This document shows, piece after piece, positions 1 to 9,074 of a stretch of DNA of 16,738 bases. A program made the translations under genes and the position numbers. Below the pieces are notes generated by a model that saw only the letters and a program-made list of their open reading frames with translations, made no database searches and had not been told where the DNA came from. Numbering within the stretch: position 1 is the first letter of the stretch; every line of letters begins with the position of its first letter. The DNA is from an uncultured Bacteroidales bacterium (GTDB lineage: Bacteria; Bacteroidota; Bacteroidia; Bacteroidales; F082): NCBI GenBank assembly GCA_937877465.1, contig CALFIT010000193.1:1-16738 (forward strand). The letters run 5' to 3'.

Positions 1-3000
1 CCCGCGTAAGGATGCCATTCGGGCAACACGCCTTGGTTCTCCACCTTGACGCGGACGTATTTGGCCTGCTTCTCGTTGACGCGGGCACGCGCCTCAATCC
101 GTCCGAAGCCATGCATCTTGTCGGGACGGTCGAAAACAGGCAGCTCGGCCATCTGCCATTCACCGAACTCCTTGCCGTCTTTCGAGAAGCAGACCCACAC
201 CGACTTGGGCCACACGACCCAATCGTTAGGCTCGTGGCAAACGCCGATTTTCACCGTACTGATGTCGGTCGGCACGGCCAATTCGATGGTCGCATCCATG
301 TCGTCGCCTTCAAAGCCCAACCAGTCGCTGCCATAGTCGCTGGCCACGCCTTTTTTGCCGTCCATCAAGGCGATGTCAGCTTCCTTGCCATAACGCTCCG
401 CAGGCGGGTTGACGAAGGTCGTCGTCTTGATGTTCAGGCGGTTGAACTGCTTTAAAGCCACAAACGAAGAGAGCATTCCTTTCTTGAACGCCTTTGCCTT
501 GACCGTGGTGGTTTTCAAAATGACAAACGACTTGCTATAGACAGGCGATTTCATCGTCGGCTCGCTGCCGTCGGTGGTGTAATGGATTTCGGCCTCGGGG
601 TCAGGGCAAGTCATCGAGATGGTCAGCGGGCGGTTGAACATGCGGAAGTCCTCCTTCCCTGCCATTGTCGCCTTGATTTCGGGCATCGGGACCATCAAAG
701 AATCCACATACGGCACTTGGAAACGGCTCAACTCTATCGGGTCTTGCTTCTTGTCGAAAGCACGGAGCAGCACCGTGTATTCATACACCTGATTCTTAAG
801 CACATACTCCTCGTCCACGCCCGGACCGCAAGTCGCCGTGCCAATGGGAGCTTGCCTGTAATCCACATTGACCGTCAAGTAATCCCTTGACTCTAATTGG
901 TTGACGCGACGAGCCGCGGTCAAGTTGTCGTCATCGTAATTGTAGGCACTAAAATTGAACGGCTCCGCCATCTTGACGAACAAACCCACTTTGCCCTTGT
1001 CGCTCGTCAAGGCCAACCAGCGCGTATCGGCGTGGTTTCCATTTTCTTGCGGCACGACATGATGTTCAAACAAACTCAAAGCATCCATCTTGTACAATCC
1101 CATTTTACCTGAAGCGTTGCGGTCGGGATAGTTCTCGGTGTCCTTGCCGAAATAGGTCAAGTTTTTGTATTCCAGTGGCATACGGAATTGCATTCCGATT
1201 TTCGGGAAAGAAGTCACCGTTTCCATCGGACAGATGTGGTTGGTGATGCTGATATTACCCTCGCCGTCAATGAGATACAGCTTGTTTACCACGAGTTGCA
1301 ACTGTCCCATACCGTCATAATACTCCGCTGAAGCATTAACTGCAACTGCCGTGTCGCCCAAACGCTCGAAATGCAAGCTCGCGTTTTTGGCGGTCAGGTG
1401 CTGCAATCCAGCTTTTTTCCAACGCGGCAAAGCCCAGCCGTCCACCTCGTCGTTCAAGGTAGGGGCACGCCAGAAGTTATCCTTTAGATTTCCTGTCAGA
1501 AGTTCCTCACCTTTAAAGAGATAAGAAACAATTTGGCCAGCAGTCTTGTCGAAAGCAACCGAAAAATCGTCATTGAAAACAGTGAGGTTGGCGGCATTGA
1601 GCTGCACAGCCTTTTCAGAAGCCAACGGTTCCAATGGTGCCGAAGGCCAATCCAACTTGAACTCGTCGTAAGCGACTTCCGTTCCGGCGGGCATGAAAGG
1701 CTGGTCTATTTTGGTCTTCACCGAAAAGCGCACGAAAAACTCCTCGCCCGGATTGCCGTAAATACGCAGTCGATCTATGTTAATCTCCTGTGTACCAAAG
1801 GGTTCAATATCAAGGTCGATTTTGCCTTTTGCCAAAATTTTCTCTGCCGAGAAAATGGAATAATCACAATCGAATGCTGAAGCGTTGGTGAACGAAAGCC
1901 AGTTCTTCGCCTCAAACTTGCCCCAAGTCAAGTCCTTGGCCTTGAACTTGATGGGCTGATAGACCTTCTTCACCTCATCGGCATGATGGTGCGGCCTTCT
2001 GTCGGAACTTACAACGCCATTGGCGCAGAAACTATCGTCGTCGCCCACGCCGTATGCATGACCGAAATCACCTCCAACTGCATAAGTGAATTTACAGTTG
2101 GCAGTTGACAGTTGGCAGTTTGCTGCAAAGGAACTGTTAACTGCAAACTGCAAACTGTCAACTATGAAACTTTGGTCCACCCAGTCCCAAATGCAGCCGC
2201 CTTGCAGTTGCTCATTGGCTTCAATGACATCCCAATAGTCCTGCAAGCCGCCCATGCTGTTGCCCATCGCATGGCAGTATTCCACCATGATGAACGGACG
2301 GCCTTCCTTGTCAAGTCCCTCGTCCACAAACTTTTGCAAATACTCCTTGCTGGCGTACATTAGGCCTATGACATCGGTGTTGCGGTCGTAGACGGCACGC
2401 TCGTAGGTCACGGGGCGCGAGGTGTCGCGCTGCTTCAGCCAGTCGTAGGTGTACTCGAAATTCACGCCGTTGCCGCACTCATTACCCATCGACCACATGA
2501 TGACCGAGGGATGGTTCTTGTCGCGCTCCAGCATGTTGCGGCTGCGCGACCAAACCATGTCGCGGTATTGCGGGTCTTTGGCCAAGCTCCGCTCGCCGTA
2601 GCCTTGCGCGTGACTCTCGCAGTTGGCCTCGTCCCAGACATACATTCCGTATTTGTCGCAGAGTTCGTACCAATACGGGTCGTCTGGATAATGGCAGGTA
2701 CGTACCGTATTGATATTCAATTGTTTCATCATGGCGATGTCGCGTTCCATCAACTCGCGGCTGACGACATGGCCCGTGTAAGGGTCGTGCTCGTGGCGGT
2801 TCACACCTTTAATTAATATGTATCGTCCGTTGACCAATAACTTGCCGTCCTTGATTTCGACGGTGCGGAAACCGATGTGGCTCTCCAATTGCTCCACCAC
2901 CTTATTCTTCTTATCCAAAACCCTGATTTCCAAGCGATAGAGATAAGGATGCTCTGCCGACCAAGGCTTGATTCCGGCCAAAGGCTGTTCCGCTTTCAGG

Positions 3001-3872
3001 CGAACCTTGCCCTCTTGGTCATCCAATTTCTTACTCAAAGCAAGTAGCTCAGACTCACCATCATACACTGAAACAGCGAGTTGATAGCCACGATAAGTCA
3101 TTACTGGCAACCCATTGTAGAGGCTGACTTCGATGTCAAACGTGCCGTTCTTGTAGGTCTTGTCTAAGCCCGCGTGAACCTCGTAATCATAGACATTCAC
3201 TTGCGGTTTGGAATAGAGCACCACGTCGCGCTCGATGCCGCTGATGCGCCAGAAGTCCTGGCACTCGAAATAGGAGCCGTTGGAGAAACGATAGACTTTC
3301 ATCGCCAATGTGTTCTTGCCGGGCTTCACAAAACCCGTGAGGTCGAAGTCGGCGTTGGTCTTGGCATCCTCGGTGAAGCCCACAAACTGCCCGTTGACCC
3401 ACAGGTAATAAGCCGATTTCACCGCGCCGAAATTGATGTAAACCCTTCTGTCCTTCCATGTGTCGGGAACCGAGAACTCATGGATGTAGCATCCCACGGG
3501 ATTATCCACCGTCGGGGCAAAAGGAGGCTCGTTGGGGCGGAACTCATTGTCCACATTGACATAGATGGGCGTTCCGTAACCATTCAATTCCCAGTTGGCG
3601 GGCACGGCGATGGTACCCCAATTTGAGGCATCATAATCCAGCTTGTAGAAATCGGCGGGAGCCTTTTCGGGCGAGTCCGACCAATGGAATTTCCAATTGC
3701 CGTTGAGGATTTTTGAGAACTCCTCTCCTACCGGGACGACGTTTGTCCGAGGATACAAGCGGTTGATTTCGTGTACTTTGACATCGTTCCAAGCGTTCAG
3801 TTCGGCTTCGGTTTGGGCTTGGAGGGTCGTCAAGGCGAGGCACATGGCCAGGATTGTAGTTATTCTTTTCAT
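1..3872 (-). CDS. lacZ: Secreted GH2 beta-galactosidase (LacZ type), 3' end beyond window
   Basis: Retaining glycoside hydrolase, probably cleaving terminal beta-galactosides in the periplasm or at the surface. 1290 residues are visible with no stop. The start gives a clear signal peptide (MKRITTILAMCLALTTLQA, cut before QTEAE). Order: GH2 sugar-binding fold (about 45-215), Ig-like domain, TIM barrel from about 340 with GVNRHEHDP (N358-P364), acid/base E465 in MGNECGNG and nucleophile E531 in MVEYCHAMGN. Then come a LacZ small-chain-like domain (about 760-1035), a chitobiase C-terminal-like domain (YTTDGSEPT near 1098) and the start of an F5/8-type discoidin module (about 1150 on). E. coli LacZ is about 1024 aa, so the C-terminal modules are additions. 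Oddity: about 25 extra residues (573-597) after WDWVDQ, encoded by a repeat. The family is certain; galactosidase rather than another GH2 activity is inferred from the LacZ motifs. Confidence 0.93.
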   Translation of the reverse strand, partial: MKRITTILAMCLALTTLQAQTEAELNAWNDVKVHEINRLYPRTNVVPVGEEFSKILNGNWKFHWSDSPEKAPADFYKLDYDASNWGTIAVPANWELNGYGTPIYVNVDNEFRPNEPPFAPTVDNPVGCYIHEFSVPDTWKDRRVYINFGAVKSAYYLWVNGQFVGFTEDAKTNADFDLTGFVKPGKNTLAMKVYRFSNGSYFECQDFWRISGIERDVVLYSKPQVNVYDYEVHAGLDKTYKNGTFDIEVSLYNGLPVMTYRGYQLAVSVYDGESELLALSKKLDDQEGKVRLKAEQPLAGIKPWSAEHPYLYRLEIRVLDKKNKVVEQLESHIGFRTVEIKDGKLLVNGRYILIKGVNRHEHDPYTGHVVSRELMERDIAMMKQLNINTVRTCHYPDDPYWYELCDKYGMYVWDEANCESHAQGYGERSLAKDPQYRDMVWSRSRNMLERDKNHPSVIMWSMGNECGNGVNFEYTYDWLKQRDTSRPVTYERAVYDRNTDVIGLMYASKEYLQKFVDEGLDKEGRPFIMVEYCHAMGNSMGGLQDYWDVIEANEQLQGGCIWDWVDQSFIVDSLQFAVNSSFAANCQLSTANCKFTYAVGGDFGHAYGVGDDDSFCANGVVSSDRRPHHHADEVKKVYQPIKFKAKDLTWGKFEAKNWLSFTNASAFDCDYSIFSAEKILAKGKIDLDIEPFGTQEINIDRLRIYGNPGEEFFVRFSVKTKIDQPFMPAGTEVAYDEFKLDWPSAPLEPLASEKAVQLNAANLTVFNDDFSVAFDKTAGQIVSYLFKGEELLTGNLKDNFWRAPTLNDEVDGWALPRWKKAGLQHLTAKNASLHFERLGDTAVAVNASAEYYDGMGQLQLVVNKLYLIDGEGNISITNHICPMETVTSFPKIGMQFRMPLEYKNLTYFGKDTENYPDRNASGKMGLYKMDALSLFEHHVVPQENGNHADTRWLALTSDKGKVGLFVKMAEPFNFSAYNYDDDNLTAARRVNQLESRDYLTVNVDYRQAPIGTATCGPGVDEEYVLKNQVYEYTVLLRAFDKKQDPIELSRFQVPYVDSLMVPMPEIKATMAGKEDFRMFNRPLTISMTCPDPEAEIHYTTDGSEPTMKSPVYSKSFVILKTTTVKAKAFKKGMLSSFVALKQFNRLNIKTTTFVNPPAERYGKEADIALMDGKKGVASDYGSDWLGFEGDDMDATIELAVPTDISTVKIGVCHEPNDWVVWPKSVWVCFSKDGKEFGEWQMAELPVFDRPDKMHGFGRIEARARVNEKQAKYVRVKVENQGVLPEWHPYA
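2094..2165. repeat. Inverted low-complexity repeat kept in frame inside lacZ
   Basis: Left arm 2094-2123 is built from CAGTTGGCAGTTGACAGTT words; right arm 2131-2165 is built from the complementary AACTGCAAACTG words. Read as protein it gives residues of the type SLQFAVNSSFAANCQLSTAN, between WDWVDQ and YAVGGDFG. These flanks are nearly adjacent in ordinary LacZ proteins, so the repeat looks like an in-frame insertion into a surface loop. Confidence 0.8.
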
Positions 3873-3888
3873 AGCTTTGTTGGTTAGT

Positions 3889-3943
3889 CCCCACACTGCG
3901 CTGCGCTTATGTGGGGTAAATAATGTGTCGTGCCTTCGGCACG
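3889..3943. repeat. Two short palindromes in the lacZ leader
   Basis: The 74-nt spacer between the thioesterase stop and the lacZ start holds two hairpins. One is CCCCACA/TGTGGGG at 3889-3916. The other is CGTGCC-TTC-GGCACG at 3929-3943. Neither is followed by a T-run on the minus strand, so they look like REP-type spacer elements or mRNA processing/stabilising hairpins rather than classical terminators. No convincing TAnnTTTG promoter lies between them and lacZ. Confidence 0.6.
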
Positions 3944-3946
3944 GGT

Positions 3947-4342
3947 TTAATCGGTTGCTGTCATTTTCTCCCTATCCGCGTCGGGAATCCGTTCCGACTT
4001 GTTTGTGTCACGATTAAAATACACCACCACGGCGTGGCACAGCGTCTTGACCTCGCCCGTGTCGGCATCCTTTAGGAGCTGTTCCATCTTGAAGCTGGAG
4101 TTGCCCACCTCCGTGACGCGGCTTTCGCAGACTATGGGGTCATGGAAATGGATGGGACGGCGGAAGTCCAAGTCCACATGGACGAGGACGTACTTGAAGG
4201 TGAGCCAGTCGATTTTGGCCCGGAAGACATGCTCGAAGTAGCGGCTTCGGCCCATGTCGAAATAGTTGCATTGCGCCCCGTTGTTGACGTGGTTATACGG
4301 GTCGAGGTCGCTCATTCGGATTTGGATGGGACAGGAGAACAT
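3947..4342 (-). CDS. Hot-dog fold acyl-CoA thioesterase (4HBT/YbgC-FadM type)
   Basis: 131-aa single-domain hot-dog protein, the usual length for this family, which hydrolyses acyl-CoA or acyl-ACP thioesters in the cytoplasm. The N-terminal motif SDLDPYNHVNN (residues 11-21) matches the 4HBT signature with its catalytic aspartate (D14) and the HVNN helix start. Further on, VHVDLDFRRPI and ...SRVTEVGNSSFKMEQLL fit the strand pattern. Only 6 nt separate it from the nadE stop, so it is cotranscribed with nadE. Substrate cannot be told from sequence. Nothing links it functionally to the downstream beta-galactosidase. Confidence 0.85.
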   Translation of the reverse strand: MFSCPIQIRMSDLDPYNHVNNGAQCNYFDMGRSRYFEHVFRAKIDWLTFKYVLVHVDLDFRRPIHFHDPIVCESRVTEVGNSSFKMEQLLKDADTGEVKTLCHAVVVYFNRDTNKSERIPDADREKMTATD

Positions 4343-4348
4343 AGGCGA

Positions 4349-5095
4349 TTATTTCATTTCGAAATGGGGTATCGGCTTCAGCTTGAAGAGGTTCTTCGCG
4401 TGCTTGTCATCGATGCGGGCGCGGGTTGCGGGGTCGTCGCACTCGCCAGTGCGGATGTAACGGTCGAGGACGGCGTAGGTGAAACCGAGGTTGTCCTCGT
4501 CGCTCTTGTCGGTGAGGCCGTCGGAGGGAGTCTTCTCTACCAACTCGACGGGCAGGCCCAACTCCTTCCCTATCGCCTTGACTTCCTGCACGGTGAGTCC
4601 GCCGAGAGGCGAGAAGTCGCCGGCGGCGTCGCCGTAGCGAGTCGAATAGCCCACCCAGTCCTCGGAGAGGTTGCAGGTGTTGGCCACGCGGCCGTTCATC
4701 GACTGCGAGACGGCATAAAGCGTGCTCATCCTCAGGCGCGGCGGCAGGTTGATGGTGGTTTGGCGGCTGACTTCGGCATCCAAAGTCTGGAGTTGCTCGC
4801 CTACGGCTGCGATTAAGGTGTTATAGGTGTCGCCAATATTGACGCAGCAATAGCGGATGCCAAGGTGACGGATGAGTTTCATGCTGTCGTCGATGTCGGG
4901 CTGCACGCCGTTGGGCATGGTCACGCCGATGACACGGTCCTTGCCGAGGGCTTCAACACATAGTCCGGCCACGACGCTGCTGTCCTTGCCGCCCGAAATG
5001 CCGATGACGGCGTTGCAGCCTTTGCCGTTTTCCTCAAACCAGTCGCGAATCCATTGCACGACTTGGTCTTTTACTTGTTTTGCGTTAAATTCCAT
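4349..5095 (-). CDS. nadE: Ammonia-dependent NAD+ synthetase
   Basis: Makes NAD+ from deamido-NAD+, ATP and ammonia, the last step of NAD synthesis in the cytoplasm. 248 aa. The ATP-pyrophosphatase P-loop SGGKDSS is at residues 34-40. The family motifs RMSTLYAVSQ, NTCNLSEDWVGYSTRYGDAAGDFSPL and VEKTPSDGLTDKSDEDNLGFTY follow in order. There is no N-terminal nitrilase (glutaminase) domain, so it should use free ammonia or an external glutaminase; it is slightly shorter than the roughly 275-aa E. coli enzyme. The start ATG at 5095 begins the first conserved helix. It is followed after 6 nt by the thioesterase gene. The 52-nt spacer upstream is almost pure A/T repeat, so transcription probably comes from further upstream. 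Confidence 0.95.
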   Translation of the reverse strand: MEFNAKQVKDQVVQWIRDWFEENGKGCNAVIGISGGKDSSVVAGLCVEALGKDRVIGVTMPNGVQPDIDDSMKLIRHLGIRYCCVNIGDTYNTLIAAVGEQLQTLDAEVSRQTTINLPPRLRMSTLYAVSQSMNGRVANTCNLSEDWVGYSTRYGDAAGDFSPLGGLTVQEVKAIGKELGLPVELVEKTPSDGLTDKSDEDNLGFTYAVLDRYIRTGECDDPATRARIDDKHAKNLFKLKPIPHFEMK

Positions 5096-5100
5096 TCTAT

Positions 5101-5150
5101 TCTATTTAAAATTCAAGATTTAAAATTTAAAAATTAAAATTCAAGATTTA
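5101..5150. repeat. AT-rich degenerate tandem spacer (TTTAAAATT/TTCAAGATT words)
   Basis: The spacer between nadE and the kinase gene is made of alternating TTTAAAATT and TTCAAGATT words and runs into the kinase stop codon. The same words make up the recA leader repeat at 9075-9127, about 4 kb away, so this is a dispersed element rather than random AT bias. Confidence 0.7.
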
Positions 5151-6815
5151 CATGAAGCTGCTGCCGCCGATGAACTGGCGCAGCATGGAGGTGGCCGGAA
5201 TCTCCTTGTCGGAGACGGGCGTGAAATAGTGCAGGAAACGCAGCAGACGGTGCGCCTCGGTGTATTCGGGGCTGTTGTTCGGCACGGTGGCCAAGATGCT
5301 CTCGGCGTGGTTGCGCATGACGGCAAACTCCAAGAGGTAGGCCGAGTTGAACATCACGTCGGCGTTCTCCTGATAGGGATAGATCCACTTCTCCTCGGCG
5401 TCACGCACGCTGGCCCATTGGCTGATGGTCTGCCGCGCCGTGAACGCGCCTTTGTTGTAGTCGCGCACGATGCGGCGCAGCAGACGGTTGTCGTCGGTCG
5501 GGATGACGTTGTGGTCGTCCAAGCCCGTGCATGACAGGGTGGAGATGAAGATGCGGAACTTGGTCGACTCGGGGATGCGCTCGGTCAGCATGGGGTTCAA
5601 GGCGTGGATGCCTTCCAAGAGCAAGACCGAGCCTTCCTTCAGTTGCAGCCGCTTGCCGTTGTATTCGCGGACACCCGTAACGAAGTTATACTCAGGCACT
5701 TCTATCTCCTCTCCGTTCAGCAAGGCAATCAGGTCGCGCTCCAAGGCGGCATGGTCGACGGTCTCGAAGTTGTCGAAGTCGTAGGTGCCGTCGGGCAGCT
5801 TGGGCGTGTCCTCGCGGTTGACGAAGTAGTCGTCCGTCGAGAACGAGATGGGCTTCAGTCCGCAAGCCTTCAGCTGGATGCTGACGCGACTACAGAAAGT
5901 GGTCTTGCCGCTGCTGCTGGGTCCGGTGATGAGCACTAATCGCACGGGGGCTTCGCTGTGATAGCGGCGGTCGATCTCCTCGGCAATCTGCACGATCTTC
6001 TTCTCCTGCAAGGCCTCGGCCACCTGGACGAGTTCCCTTGCCATGCCGTTTTGGCAGGCGTGGTTGACGTCGCCCACAGTGCTCAGCCCCATGATGTCGT
6101 TCCATTTCAGGCTCTCCGCAAGCACCTCGAAGGTCTTGGGCTGGTCTTGCATCTCAGCCAAACGGTCGGGATGGTCACGGTCGGGGATGCGGATCAGGAT
6201 GCCGTCACGGTAAGCCTCGATGTCCCAGATGTTGAGATAGCCCGTGGAAGGCACCAAACGCCCGTAGTAATAGTCAGCCGTGTCGCCCAAAGTGTAGTAG
6301 TCAGTATAGGATTTCCCGCTGGTTTCCAACAGTTTGACCTTATCCATCTGACCCATGTCGCCAAACATCTTGATAGCCGCGTCGATGCGAGCCTCGTGAC
6401 GGTGAAACTGGATGTCGTCGGCCACGATGGTCCTCATCCGCAGCCTGAGGGCGGCGATGTCGTTGGCGTCGAGGATCTTGCCGTCGCTCTTCTTGATGCG
6501 GCAGAAGAATCCCTTCGAGATGGAGTGTTCCATGTTGAGCCTGCTGCCCGAAAAAAGGTCTTGCGCCGCCTTGTAGAGCAGGAAGCCCAACGAGCGGAAA
6601 TACACCAAGCGGGCGGTGTGGTGCGTGAGGTCGAGGAACTCGACGTCGCGGCTATTGTAGACGCGGAACTTCAGTCCCTGCGAGACGTTGTTGACCTTGG
6701 CCGACACGATGGGATAAGGCCGGTCGAATTCAAACTCGGGGAGCATCTCCAGCAGGGTCGTCCCCTCCTTGAACGCCTTGGTCGTTTGGGTGTTGAGGCA
6801 ATAGACTTGAAGCAT
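5148..6815 (-). CDS. TGS/ThrRS-like plus uridine kinase-like nucleoside kinase
   Basis: 555-aa cytoplasmic protein of a type common in Bacteroidetes. Residues 1-60 look like a TGS domain (MLQVYCLNTQTTKAF..GTTLLEML). Residues 60-240 resemble the second additional (editing-like) domain of threonyl-tRNA synthetase. From about 270 comes a P-loop kinase of the uridine kinase/phosphoribulokinase superfamily: Walker A GPSSSGKTT at 298-306, STDDYF and DFDNFETVDH typical of uridine kinases, and LLLEGIHALNP as Walker B. A nucleoside substrate, probably uridine/cytidine, is inferred; the role of the synthetase-like front half is unknown. The start at 6815 is the first Met and begins the TGS strand. It lies 26 nt after the TPR gene stop, so the two are likely one transcript. 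Confidence 0.85.
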   Translation of the reverse strand: MLQVYCLNTQTTKAFKEGTTLLEMLPEFEFDRPYPIVSAKVNNVSQGLKFRVYNSRDVEFLDLTHHTARLVYFRSLGFLLYKAAQDLFSGSRLNMEHSISKGFFCRIKKSDGKILDANDIAALRLRMRTIVADDIQFHRHEARIDAAIKMFGDMGQMDKVKLLETSGKSYTDYYTLGDTADYYYGRLVPSTGYLNIWDIEAYRDGILIRIPDRDHPDRLAEMQDQPKTFEVLAESLKWNDIMGLSTVGDVNHACQNGMARELVQVAEALQEKKIVQIAEEIDRRYHSEAPVRLVLITGPSSSGKTTFCSRVSIQLKACGLKPISFSTDDYFVNREDTPKLPDGTYDFDNFETVDHAALERDLIALLNGEEIEVPEYNFVTGVREYNGKRLQLKEGSVLLLEGIHALNPMLTERIPESTKFRIFISTLSCTGLDDHNVIPTDDNRLLRRIVRDYNKGAFTARQTISQWASVRDAEEKWIYPYQENADVMFNSAYLLEFAVMRNHAESILATVPNNSPEYTEAHRLLRFLHYFTPVSDKEIPATSMLRQFIGGSSFM

Positions 6816-6841
6816 GACTGCACGGTTTTTGTCGTGATAAC

Positions 6842-7876
6842 TTATTCTGTTTCTTGGTTTTGTATTCTGTTGAGGGCATCGATAGCCAAACGATAGTCGG
6901 GCTGGAGCTTCAGCACCTCTTTATAGATGCCCTCCGCCTGGGCGTACTGACCCATCTGTTCAAGCACGCGCCCTTTGTTGTAGTAGGCGTCGATGTAGTC
7001 GGGCTTGGCTTGCAGGGCGCGGTCGAAGTAATCCAAGGCCACCTCGTTGTTTTCGAGGTAGACGTAGTTGACGTAGCCGATGTTGAACAGCACGATAGGG
7101 TTGTTGGGGCGTTGCATCAAGAGGGTGTCGTAGTGCCGCACGGCCTCTTCCGGCTCGCCGTGGCTTTGCAGGTAGAGGGCCAACTCGTAACGTGCCGTCG
7201 GCTGGTCGGGGAACTGCTGCTGGGCCTTGCGGAGGTAATCGAGGGCGTAAGGCGGCTGCTGGGTGGCGTAGATGCGGCTGATTTGCTCGACGGGGTCGTA
7301 GAAAGCGGCGTCTTGTTCCGAGGCCAACTGGAAATTCTTCAAGGCGCTCACCGTGTCTTGTTTGGCGGCCATGTAACACATGCCTTTCACGAAATAAGCC
7401 TCAGGGTTGTAGGACGAGAGCTGCAAGGCGCGGTCGACATAGCCGACGGCGACGTTGAAGTTCTGCTGCAAGAGGTTCAGCTCGGCGAGTTTCACCAAGG
7501 GGCGCGGGTCGAGCGCGTCAACCTCCACGGCCCTGTTGAGCGTCGCGGAGATGTTTTCCTGGTCGCCCAAAGCGTAATAGACGTCGGCCAAAAGCAGGTA
7601 GGTTTCGACGTTTTTGGGGTCGAGCTGGAGCGACTTGTTGATGTCGACCATGGCCTGCCCCACTTGTTCGTTGGCGAAATAGGCCTTGGCGCGGCTCATG
7701 TAAAGCCTTGCATCGGTGCTGTCGACGGCGATGGAGTCGGTCAGCAGCTGGATGGCCTCACTCACCGTGACGTGAGCCTTAGGCTCGGCAGGCGTGTCCG
7801 TCGGGCCTGACTTAGGCGTGCGGTTGCAGGCAAAGAGGGCAAGCAAGAGGCCGAGGAATAGGTTGGATTTTTTCAT
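6842..7876 (-). CDS. TPR-repeat lipoprotein
   Basis: 344 aa. The N-terminus MKKSNLFLGLLLALFAC-N is a lipoprotein signal with lipobox LFAC (Cys17). The residues after Cys (NRTPKSGP) lack the acidic run of the Bacteroidetes surface-export signal, so a periplasm-facing lipoprotein is more likely. From about residue 40 to the end there are 8-9 tetratricopeptide units with the usual pattern (for example AYYNKGRVLEQMGQYAQAEGIYKEVLKLQPDY near the C-terminus). This makes a superhelical scaffold; the partner is unknown. It lies downstream of recA, separated by a palindromic element at 7916-7990. No clear TAnnTTTG promoter is visible before it. Confidence 0.88.
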   Translation of the reverse strand: MKKSNLFLGLLLALFACNRTPKSGPTDTPAEPKAHVTVSEAIQLLTDSIAVDSTDARLYMSRAKAYFANEQVGQAMVDINKSLQLDPKNVETYLLLADVYYALGDQENISATLNRAVEVDALDPRPLVKLAELNLLQQNFNVAVGYVDRALQLSSYNPEAYFVKGMCYMAAKQDTVSALKNFQLASEQDAAFYDPVEQISRIYATQQPPYALDYLRKAQQQFPDQPTARYELALYLQSHGEPEEAVRHYDTLLMQRPNNPIVLFNIGYVNYVYLENNEVALDYFDRALQAKPDYIDAYYNKGRVLEQMGQYAQAEGIYKEVLKLQPDYRLAIDALNRIQNQETE

Positions 7877-7915
7877 TTTAATCGTTTCTGTATAAGTTTT
7901 ATACTCTGACTGAGC

Positions 7916-7990
7916 GTCACTGCGAGGAACGAAGCAGTCCAGACAACAAATTTATATCTGGATTGCTTCGTCGTACCTCCTCGCAATGAC
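7916..7990. repeat. Long imperfect palindrome between recA and the TPR gene
   Basis: Left arm 7916-7943 (GTCACTGCGAGGAACGAAGC...) and right arm 7957-7990 (...GCTTCGTCGTACCTCCTCGC) are near-perfect inverted copies with a 13-nt AT loop. From memory this resembles a widespread bacterial intergenic palindrome containing CATTGCGAGGAACGAAGCAA. Because it lies 20 nt after the recA stop it could act as a transcription attenuator or mRNA 3'-end stabiliser. No T-run follows on the minus strand. Confidence 0.8.
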
Positions 7991-8010
7991 AGACTAAACG
8001 TCCTAAAGCA

Positions 8011-9039
8011 TTACTCTTCGCTCTTCTCCAATGCCTCGAAGATCTTGGCGGAGAGCTCGTCGGCGAGTTCGGGGTTGTCTTCGATGAGTTTCTTCACCGA
8101 GTCGCGGCCTTGGGCCAATTTGGAGTCGCCGTAGCTGAACCACGAGCCGCTCTTCTTGATGATGCCCATCTCCACGCCGAGGTCGACGATTTCGCCCGAG
8201 CGTGAGATGCCTTCGCCATAGAGGATGTCGAACTCGGCCTTGCGGAACGGCGGGGCCACCTTGTTCTTGACGACCTTCACCTTGACGCGGCTACCTTGCA
8301 CGTTCTCGCCGTCCTTGATCTGGCTGATGCGGCGGATGTCGATGCGCACCGAGCTGTAGAACTTCAAGGCGTTGCCGCCCGTGGTGGTCTCGGGGTTGCC
8401 GAACATCACGCCGATTTTCTCGCGCAGCTGGTTGATGAAGATGCACACGCAGCCGGTCTTGTTGATGGTGGCGGTGAGCTTGCGCATGGCCTGGCTCATC
8501 AGGCGGGCTTGGAGCCCCATCTTGCTGTCGCCCATCTCGCCTTCGATTTCGCTCTTGGGCGTCAGGGCGGCCACGGAGTCAACCACGATGACGTCGATGG
8601 CACCCGAGCGGATGAGGTTCTCGGCGATTTCGAGGGCTTGCTCGCCGTAGTCGGGCTGCGAGATGAGGAGGTTCTCCACGTCGACACCGAGTTTGGCGGC
8701 ATAGAAGCGGTCGAAGGCGTGCTCCGCGTCGATGAAAGCGGCGATGCCACCTTTCTTCTGAGCCTCGGCGATGACGTGCAAGGCCAAGGTCGTCTTACCC
8801 GAACTCTCGGGACCGTAGATCTCGGTGATACGGCCCTTCGGCAGACCGCCCACGCCAAGGGCGTAATCGAGTCCAATGGAGCCGGTGGAGATGCTTTCCA
8901 TCTTCTCCGCCTCGGCGCCAAGGCGCATGATGCTTCCCTTGCCGAAGCTCTTCTCGATGTTTCCCAATGTGGCTTCAAGGGCCTTCAGTTTCTCTTGCCT
9001 CAGTTTTGCGGCTTCTTCCTGTGTTTTTTCTGTTGTCAT
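8011..9039 (-). CDS. recA: RecA recombinase
   Basis: ATP-dependent strand-exchange protein for homologous recombination and SOS signalling. 342 aa, normal length. Walker A GPESSGKTT at 76-84, Walker B-like strand DVIVVDS at about 149-155, MAW-type motif SFGKGSIMRLG at 31-41, and L2 loop region GVMFGNPETTTGGNALKFY at about 210-228 are all intact. The tail is short and acidic (ADELSAKIFEALEKSEE). The start at 9039 gives the usual charged N-terminal helix (MTTEKTQEEAAKLRQEK). The -7-like sequence TATTTTTG at 9155-9162 lies about 115 nt upstream, leaving a leader that contains an AT-rich repeat. No LexA-like box was recognised. Confidence 0.98.
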   Translation of the reverse strand: MTTEKTQEEAAKLRQEKLKALEATLGNIEKSFGKGSIMRLGAEAEKMESISTGSIGLDYALGVGGLPKGRITEIYGPESSGKTTLALHVIAEAQKKGGIAAFIDAEHAFDRFYAAKLGVDVENLLISQPDYGEQALEIAENLIRSGAIDVIVVDSVAALTPKSEIEGEMGDSKMGLQARLMSQAMRKLTATINKTGCVCIFINQLREKIGVMFGNPETTTGGNALKFYSSVRIDIRRISQIKDGENVQGSRVKVKVVKNKVAPPFRKAEFDILYGEGISRSGEIVDLGVEMGIIKKSGSWFSYGDSKLAQGRDSVKKLIEDNPELADELSAKIFEALEKSEE

Positions 9040-9074
9040 GATTTGTGGGGTTTTTAATTAGTTGGTATTTAATG

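Noticed and set aside
5958..7810. Long plus-strand frames opposite the kinase and TPR genes
   Set aside because: These are antisense shadows of GC-rich codons; the minus-strand genes have clear domains.
7916..7990. Intrinsic terminator of recA
   Set aside because: The palindrome is long but no T-run follows on the minus strand, so it is kept as a repeat element only.
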